NCBI GenBank assembly: GCA_964563435.1
Contig: CAZLXI010000015.1
Location: 1-64,000 of the forward strand
Source: Leadbetterella sp964563435
Lineage (GTDB): Bacteria; Bacteroidota; Bacteroidia; Cytophagales; Spirosomataceae
Direction of reading: 5' to 3'
DNA: 64,000 bases
In this document: piece after piece, positions 58,574-64,000 of the stretch
Layout of the letters: each line of letters begins with the position of its first letter
How positions within the stretch are numbered: position 1 is the stretch's first letter
Notes under the pieces: model-generated
What the model was told of the DNA's origin: nothing
What the model saw: only the letters and a program-made list of their open reading frames with translations
The model's database searches: none
Program-made: the position numbers and the translations under genes

Positions 58574-59980
58574 TCAGAACAGCTTCACGATCCACTCAAC
58601 CACCCGGTTTTTTCCGGCCGTATAGGGCGGCATAAGCTTTTCCAAAACACTCGGCAGGTGCTGCCGGTAAACGCTTCTTTCATTGGAGAAGGCTTTGAAG
58701 CCCCATTCCCCGTGCGACTTGCCGATCCCCGAATTATTATCTCCGCCGAAGGGCAGGTAGGGTTGAAGAAAATGCATATCGTTATTATTGATGCAGGTTC
58801 CGCCGGCCCGTGTGTTTGACAAAAAGAATTCGATATTACGGTTTTTACGGCTGTAAATATATAGTGCCAGGGGCTTTTCACCGGCACGGATATGATTCAC
58901 CACTTCCTCCCGGTCATCATAAACCAAAACCGGCAGTAAGGGCCCGAAGATCTCTTCCTGCATGATCTTCGAATCCACAGGAACCTCCGTGATTACCGTA
59001 GGACTGATCCGGTCCGCCTCCTTTTTACCTCCGAAAAACACTTTCGCACCTTTCTCCAAGGCATCCTCAAGGTAACTGTGTACTCTTCCGGCGTGTTTTG
59101 CGTTCACGATGCTGCAATACGATTCACTGGCCAGAGGATCTTCCCCGTAAAACTCCAGCAGCACATTTTTCAGCTCTTTCAGAAAAGATTCTGATTTTGA
59201 GCGATGTACAAAAACATAATCCGGTGCTATGCAGATCTGGCCGCTGTTGATAAACTTGCCCCAAGCCAGCCGACGGGCCGCTGCCCCTGTATCGGCGGTC
59301 TCGTCAATGATCACGGGCGACTTCCCGCCCAGTTCCAGGGTCACGGAAGCCAGGTGCCCGGCAGCGGCCTTCATCACCACTTTTCCCACCTGGGGTGACC
59401 CTGTAAAAAAAATATGATTAAAGGGCAGGGTCAGCAGTTCGGAAGACGTTTCCACTCCGCCTTCGATCACCTCTGCCTCCTCCCGTGAAAAAACATGATT
59501 AACGATCTTTCTGATCACCGCTGAAGTATGCGGGGTAAACTCCGAAGGCTTGATAACGGCCGTATTTCCCGCCGCCACGGCCAGTACCAGGGGTCCCAGG
59601 CTCAGGTTTACAGGGAAATTCCACGGGGAAATGATCAGGCAAACACCTTTAGGCTCACAGCGTACAAAAGAAGAAGAGCCGAAGAAAGACAGGGGGGTGC
59701 TTACGTAGCGGTCGCTCATCCATTTCTCCAGATGCTTTACGGCATGGTTGATCTCGGAGGTTACCGCAAAGATCTCCGTCAGATCTGTCTCGGCTTGGGG
59801 CTTCTTAAAGTCGGCATAAAGCGCATCGCGGATTTCCTGGCGGAAAGTTCCTTCCACTGCCTTCTTCAAAGCCAGCAGCTTCGTCTTCCTTTCGGCACAG
59901 GAACTTACGGCCACTTTATACTGATGGGCCTTTTGGGCTTCAAAGAGCCTGTCAATAGAACTATAAGTATCCGCTACCAT
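58574..59980 (-). CDS. NAD(P)-dependent aldehyde dehydrogenase
   Basis: 468 residues of the class-3/fatty-aldehyde type: it is short and begins with an N-terminal helix, lacking the longer Rossmann leader. Oxidises aldehydes, probably fatty or aromatic, to acids. 'LELGGKSPVIIDETAD' is the catalytic-glutamate motif and 'NSGQICIAPDYVFV' holds the catalytic cysteine; 'IISPWNFPVNLSLGPL' is the coenzyme strand. A hydrophobic C-terminus ('IVKLF') may anchor it. Promoter TATCTTTA at 59993-60000 with TTTG 21 bases upstream. Confidence 0.94.
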   Translation of the reverse strand: MVADTYSSIDRLFEAQKAHQYKVAVSSCAERKTKLLALKKAVEGTFRQEIRDALYADFKKPQAETDLTEIFAVTSEINHAVKHLEKWMSDRYVSTPLSFFGSSSFVRCEPKGVCLIISPWNFPVNLSLGPLVLAVAAGNTAVIKPSEFTPHTSAVIRKIVNHVFSREEAEVIEGGVETSSELLTLPFNHIFFTGSPQVGKVVMKAAAGHLASVTLELGGKSPVIIDETADTGAAARRLAWGKFINSGQICIAPDYVFVHRSKSESFLKELKNVLLEFYGEDPLASESYCSIVNAKHAGRVHSYLEDALEKGAKVFFGGKKEADRISPTVITEVPVDSKIMQEEIFGPLLPVLVYDDREEVVNHIRAGEKPLALYIYSRKNRNIEFFLSNTRAGGTCINNNDMHFLQPYLPFGGDNNSGIGKSHGEWGFKAFSNERSVYRQHLPSVLEKLMPPYTAGKNRVVEWIVKLF

Positions 59981-60137
59981 AACTTTTTTATATAAAGATA
60001 CAACGAATTAGCCCGCTACACCAAATAAATACGGGAGTTTTAAACATCAGCATCTCCTTAAATTTTCCTTAAAATTGCCCTTCCTGCAAACTATTCTGAT
60101 CAGTAGAGCAGTTATATAGAGTAAACCATATACGACT

Positions 60138-60551
60138 ATGAAAAAAACAGCAATGATCTTAACAATGGTGGCGGTTATGGCCTCCTGTACTTCAAAAGAA
60201 AAACAGGAAGCGGCAGAGGACCTTCAGGCTGTGCAGGATGAACTGAGAGACAGTACAAGGGAAGCTCAGGAAGATTTTGGAGAAATGAGAGAGAATGTGA
60301 CAGAAGAACTTCAAAAGAAGAAAAAGGCCCTTGAAGAAGAGCTGAAAGAGGTGAACGAAAACATCAAAAAAGAAACGAGAGAAGAAAAAGTAAAATGGCA
60401 GGCCAGGAAAGACGAACTGGACAAAGAACTCAAAGAGCTGAATGAAAAAATCAAATCAGAAGCTAAAAAAATTAAAAATGACATAAAAGATCTGAGAGAT
60501 GACATTAAGAAAGATGTTGAAAAACTTAAGGACGATCAGAAAAACAACTGA
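60138..60551 (+). CDS. Coiled-coil lipoprotein
   Basis: 137 residues. Type II signal ending 'VAVMASC' with the cysteine at residue 17. The remainder is one long charged helix with strong heptads: 'ELQKKKKALEEELKEVNENI', 'KDELDKELKELNEKI', 'KKIKNDIKDLRDDIKKD'. It should form an extended periplasmic coiled coil attached to a lipid, comparable in shape to Lpp or to cell-wall tethers. No TAnnTTTG box was found, so an alternative promoter is possible. It ends in a strong terminator and stands alone. Confidence 0.7.
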   Translation: MKKTAMILTMVAVMASCTSKEKQEAAEDLQAVQDELRDSTREAQEDFGEMRENVTEELQKKKKALEEELKEVNENIKKETREEKVKWQARKDELDKELKELNEKIKSEAKKIKNDIKDLRDDIKKDVEKLKDDQKNN

Positions 60552-60560
60552 TTTTTTTGA

Positions 60561-60595
60561 AAAGAACCCGGCTCGTGGTCGGGTTCTTTTATTTT
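60561..60595 (+). terminator. Terminator of the coiled-coil lipoprotein gene
   Basis: Perfect nine-base stem AAGAACCCG/CGGGTTCTT (nine-base loop) followed by TTATTTTA. Confidence 0.9.
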
Positions 60596-60666
60596 ACCCG
60601 TTTAACAAATTCTTTATTTTTAACTCTCCTCTTTAATGCGTTAATTTGAATTCACAATAGCATTGT

Positions 60667-63117
60667 ATGGATTCAAGACGTGAATTTATTAAAAAGGCGG
60701 GGCTGATTGCGGGGGGTGTACTTTTGCCGGAATCTGTGATCAGGGCCAGCGCCATTAACCCGGTAGCAGGTTCCACCGTTTGGGATGCCGATCATGTGGT
60801 CATCCTTATGCAGGAGAACCGCTCCTTTGACCACAGCTACGGCACACTGAAGGGGGTAAGAGGTTTTAACGACCCCCGGGCCGTAACTTTACCCGACAAC
60901 CGGAAAGTATGGCTGCAAACCAATGCCAAAAACGAGACCTTTGTGCCTTTCCGGATGAATATCAAAGACACCAAAGCAACCTGGATGCGCGATCTGCCCC
61001 ACTCCTGGGAAAACCAGGTTAGGGCCCGTAACGACGGAAAATATGACCAGTGGCTTTCCGAAAAACAATCGGGCAACAAAGATTACAAAGACATACCGCT
61101 TACACTGGGGTACTTTAATCGGGAGGACATTCCTTTTTATTACGCTTTTGCCGATGCTTTCACAGTTTGTGATCAGAATTTTTCATCTTCTTTAACGGGT
61201 ACCACTCCGAACCGCCTTTACCTGTGGACCGGCACGATCAGGGAGGATAATGATTTCAAAAACAAAGCCAATGTAAAGAACGAAGACATTGAGTATGACC
61301 GGCTCGCCCGCTGGAAGTCGTTCCCGGAGCGGCTGGAAGAAAACGGGATCGACTGGCGTATCTATCAGAACGAGCTCAGCCTCCCGGTAGGTTTCGAGGG
61401 CGAGGAATACAGCTGGTTGAGTAACTTCACCGACAACCCGATCGAATGGTTTGAAAACTACCACGTGCGCTTTCATCCTGAATATCGCGAATACCTGAAG
61501 AAACGGGTGCTTAGTTTGCCCGATGAAATAGAGGCCCTGAAAAAAAAGGTGGCCGAAACCGGGGAGAAAAGAGATAAAGACAGGCTGGCGGGTTTGGAGC
61601 GTTTCTACAAAGTTGCGCTTGACGATCTGGAAAAATATACCCCGGAAAATTTCAATAAGCTGCCCCGTTTCCAGCAAAGCATACACCAGAAGGCATTCAC
61701 TACCAACCGGAACCATGCCGATTACCATAGCCTGGCGGAGGTAGAGACCGGCCCCGGAGAAACGATGCCCGTACCGAAAGGAGATGTGCTCGATGAGTTC
61801 CGAAAAGACGTGGAGTCGGGAAAACTTCCGCCCGTTTCGTGGCTGGTAGCCCCGCAAAATTTCTCTGACCACCCCAGCGCTCCCTGGTACGGGGCCTGGT
61901 ATATTTCAGAAGTGCTGGATATCCTTACCCAAAACCCCGAGGTCTGGAAAAAGACCGTCTTTATTCTTTGTTATGACGAAAACGACGGCTACTTTGATCA
62001 TGTACCGCCCTTTGTGGCCCCGCATCCCGATAAGCCGGAAACGGGCAAAACCTCCAAAGGAATCGATCTTTGGGCCGAACAGGTCAACCTGGAGCACGAA
62101 AAGCAACGGCCCTACGACCGGATCACCGATGGCCCTATAGGATTGGGTTACCGTGTGCCGTTAGTGATCGCCTCCCCCTGGAGCCGGGGCGGCAAGGTCT
62201 GCTCCGAAGTTTTCGATCATACGTCTATCCTGATGTTCCTGGAGAAATTTATTGCGAAACGCTACAAAAAGGAGATCAGGGAAGACAATATTACGGAATG
62301 GCGTAGAACCGTCTGCGGTGACCTGAGCTCCGTGTTCACCCCTTTTCAAACGGCCGAATTCAACGAATTTGTGCAGAAAACTGAATTTCTAAAGTCGATC
62401 CGGAACGCCAGAGACAAAGAGATACCTGCTAATTTCAAAGCCCTGACGGCGGAAGAAATAGAGCAGATCAACACTGCCCCTGAACACTCTTCCTGGATGC
62501 CCCAACAGGAAAAAGGGATCAAAAAGGCGCTGGCCATTCCTTACGAACTCAATGCAGATATAGCACCGGCAGAAAGCGGAAAACCGGAGCTGAAACTGGG
62601 TGTGGGCACTACTTTCCAAACCGGCGGAGCCCCTTTCTTTGCCAATGCCCGAAACGAAAAAGGCGAGTTTCAATCGCGACACTACACCCTGAAAAAAGGC
62701 GACCGGCTCACTGACACACTGGCTCTGTTTGAAGGACGTCTGGACGTAAAGGTATATGGCCCGAATGGCTTTTACCGCGGCTTCAAAGCCCGGGAAATTC
62801 CGGTAGAAGTAACGGTATCCTACCCTAAAAACCGGCTGGGGCGCCCCTTTGGAGATATTGAATTCCATATCCGTAATATTTCCGGAAAAGACCTGGAGCT
62901 CCTCCTTACCGACGAGTCCTATCATAATGGTTCCAGCCGGGTAAAGCTGAAAAAAGACGGCAGCAAGACATTGACGGCCGATCTGAAAAAAAGTTATAAC
63001 TGGTATGATTTTAAGCTGACGACGAAGGACCATCCTGATTTTGAGTGGCACTATGCCGGGCATGTGGAGACAGGGAAAGAGAGCTTTACGGATCCGAAGA
63101 TGGGCCGAATCATTTAA
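60667..63117 (+). CDS. Tat-exported phosphocholine-specific phospholipase C
   Basis: 816 residues. A twin-arginine signal 'SRREFIKKAGLIAGG' (R4-R5) opens the protein, so it is exported folded. The phosphoesterase core has 'DHVVILMQENRSFDHSYGTL' at its start, 'TTPNRLYLWTG', 'WLVAPQNFSDHPSAPWYGAW' and 'FILCYDENDGYFDHVPPF', matching the PlcH/PlcN-like enzymes that cleave phosphatidylcholine. Two small C-terminal beta domains follow. Likely a secreted or periplasmic phospholipid scavenger. Near-consensus -7 box TTAATTTG about 20 bases upstream. Confidence 0.92.
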   Translation: MDSRREFIKKAGLIAGGVLLPESVIRASAINPVAGSTVWDADHVVILMQENRSFDHSYGTLKGVRGFNDPRAVTLPDNRKVWLQTNAKNETFVPFRMNIKDTKATWMRDLPHSWENQVRARNDGKYDQWLSEKQSGNKDYKDIPLTLGYFNREDIPFYYAFADAFTVCDQNFSSSLTGTTPNRLYLWTGTIREDNDFKNKANVKNEDIEYDRLARWKSFPERLEENGIDWRIYQNELSLPVGFEGEEYSWLSNFTDNPIEWFENYHVRFHPEYREYLKKRVLSLPDEIEALKKKVAETGEKRDKDRLAGLERFYKVALDDLEKYTPENFNKLPRFQQSIHQKAFTTNRNHADYHSLAEVETGPGETMPVPKGDVLDEFRKDVESGKLPPVSWLVAPQNFSDHPSAPWYGAWYISEVLDILTQNPEVWKKTVFILCYDENDGYFDHVPPFVAPHPDKPETGKTSKGIDLWAEQVNLEHEKQRPYDRITDGPIGLGYRVPLVIASPWSRGGKVCSEVFDHTSILMFLEKFIAKRYKKEIREDNITEWRRTVCGDLSSVFTPFQTAEFNEFVQKTEFLKSIRNARDKEIPANFKALTAEEIEQINTAPEHSSWMPQQEKGIKKALAIPYELNADIAPAESGKPELKLGVGTTFQTGGAPFFANARNEKGEFQSRHYTLKKGDRLTDTLALFEGRLDVKVYGPNGFYRGFKAREIPVEVTVSYPKNRLGRPFGDIEFHIRNISGKDLELLLTDESYHNGSSRVKLKKDGSKTLTADLKKSYNWYDFKLTTKDHPDFEWHYAGHVETGKESFTDPKMGRII

Positions 63118-63222
63118 GTGAAAAACTACAGCGGCCGCCGTTGCGGTGAACAGTGAATAACCAGGAGTAAATAACGGCTTTAGCCGAAACTCAATACCAG
63201 CACCTTGAAACTTTAATTTACT

Positions 63223-63906
63223 ATGAAACTACAATACTTCGGACACTCGTGTTTTATGATCCACTTCGCAGGGAAAAAAATTCTGTTGGACCCCTTCATC
63301 AGTGGAAACCCCATCGCGCAGCATATTAAAACAGAAGACATTCACCCCGATTATATCTTCCTGTCACATGGCCATGGCGACCACCTCAAAGATCTGGAGC
63401 AGATCGCGAAGCAGTCCGGCGCCCCGGTTATCACAAGCTATGATATCATGACCAAATTCGTTGACCCCCTGGGGATCTCCGGCCACGGCATGAACACGGG
63501 CGGAAAGCTCACCCTCGACGGCTTCACCTTCAAGCTGGTGACAGCCGTACATTCCAGCATGCTACCCGACAATAGCTACGGGGGCAATCCTATCGGCTTT
63601 GTTTTCTGGAATCGAGATTCCTGCTTCTACTATTCCGGAGACACCGCCCTCACCTTCGACATGAAGCTGATCCCGCTGATGTGCCCGAAGCTTGACTTCT
63701 CCATCCTGTCAATAGGCGACTACTTCACCATGGGCTACGAAGACGCCATCCTGGCCTCTGATTTCATTGAATGCAATAACATTGTAGGGTGCCACTACGA
63801 TTCTTTCCCTCCGATCAATATAGATCACAACAAGGCGAAGCAGGCTTTTGCAGATGCGGGAAAGTCTCTTTACCTGGCGAAGGTGGGAGAAGAGTTTGAG
63901 GTGTAG
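63223..63906 (+). CDS. Metal-dependent hydrolase, UPF0173 (metallo-beta-lactamase fold)
   Basis: 227 residues. 'FGHSCFMIHFAGKKILLDPF' is the UPF0173 start. The metal site is 'SHGHGDHLKD' (HxHxDH), with further ligands in 'GDTALTFDMKLI' (aspartate) and 'VGCHYDSFPP' (histidine). The fold matches UlaG-like and RNase-Z-like hydrolases, but the substrate is unknown. It is preceded by a 105-base gap containing a short repeat also seen near 34.1 kb. Confidence 0.88.
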   Translation: MKLQYFGHSCFMIHFAGKKILLDPFISGNPIAQHIKTEDIHPDYIFLSHGHGDHLKDLEQIAKQSGAPVITSYDIMTKFVDPLGISGHGMNTGGKLTLDGFTFKLVTAVHSSMLPDNSYGGNPIGFVFWNRDSCFYYSGDTALTFDMKLIPLMCPKLDFSILSIGDYFTMGYEDAILASDFIECNNIVGCHYDSFPPINIDHNKAKQAFADAGKSLYLAKVGEEFEV

Positions 63907-63929
63907 AAGTATACACGAATTTCTTAACA

Positions 63930-63952
63930 ATGAAACCGGCCGGGCCGGGTTT
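63930..63952 (+). terminator. Hairpin after the UPF0173 gene
   Basis: GAAACC-GGC-CGG-GCCGGGTTTC, nine paired bases and one bulge. No T-tract follows (next bases AAACTGCC), so terminator function is uncertain. Confidence 0.35.
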
Positions 63953-64000
63953 CAAACTGCCGGTCAGAACCTTTTATCGTCCAAAATGTCCGTTTGAGTA

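Noticed and set aside
1..64000. tRNA, rRNA, CRISPR, insertion sequence or prophage
   Set aside because: No T-loop-like, direct-repeat-spacer or transposase/integrase pattern was recognised on either strand; a tRNAscan or ISfinder search was not possible.

Overview
The window is about 64 kb of a Bacteroidota chromosome, probably from the class Cytophagia. Three things point there. At least seventeen genes carry the Bacteroidota -7 promoter element TAnnTTTG a short distance upstream. The gene set is typical of the phylum: a TonB-dependent receptor with a carboxypeptidase-regulatory N-terminus, a PD40/OmpA protein, a PadR-PspC pair, DUF4295 beside L33, and a COX24-like mini ribosomal protein. 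Shine-Dalgarno sequences are mostly absent and GTG/TTG starts are common. No tRNA, rRNA, CRISPR array, insertion sequence or prophage gene was seen.

0-8 kb: a 5'-truncated Rel/SpoT, a small exported protein, Fur, then a tightly packed run of purA, a possible DNA polymerase III psi-like protein, a SPOR lipoprotein, gmd, def and an omega-amidase. 8-15 kb: a divergent membrane cluster, RDD protein against SpoIIM/DUF95, DUF4129, DUF4350, MoxR ATPase and DUF58, followed by an exported repeat protein. This is the least understood conserved system here. 15-24.5 kb: RNase G, the COX24-like protein, a TPR membrane protein, HU, MutY, a PD40/OmpA protein, ArgH and a polyprenyl diphosphate synthase. 24.7-29.5 kb: hisH-hisA-hisF and lon.

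29.5-43.5 kb: a di-iron RIC-type protein, a GH18 chitinase-like protein, a Coq4-like protein, an acyl-CoA dehydrogenase under two palindromic operators, a lipoprotein, L33 plus DUF4295, a thioesterase, a large TonB-dependent receptor with an A/Q/V-rich insertion, a small membrane protein, a PadR-PspC envelope-stress operon with an operator over its promoter, and a plug-like lipoprotein.

43.5-48.7 kb: an AT-richer accessory segment, all on the minus strand. It holds a cupin protein and an alkylation-repair operon with a split Ada (AraC-OGT protein, 2OG-Fe(II) oxygenase, separate Ada zinc domain, AlkB). It also holds an autoregulated ArsR / SRPBCC / DUF998 / DUF4287 operon. 48.8-64 kb: dNTPase, VTT membrane protein, GDP-fucose synthase, two exported proteins, Ndk, a queuine tRNA transglycosylase without its zinc cysteines, GT2 glycosyltransferase, LptF/G permease, aldehyde dehydrogenase, a coiled-coil lipoprotein, a Tat-exported phospholipase C and a UPF0173 hydrolase.

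Convergent gene ends are often marked by inverted repeats. Two copies of one 120-135 bp family (35.9 and 57.2 kb) and two unrelated long-armed repeats (19.4 and 54.1 kb) sit exactly between converging genes, where they could act as two-way terminators. gmd and the GDP-fucose synthase complete one pathway although they lie 45 kb apart.
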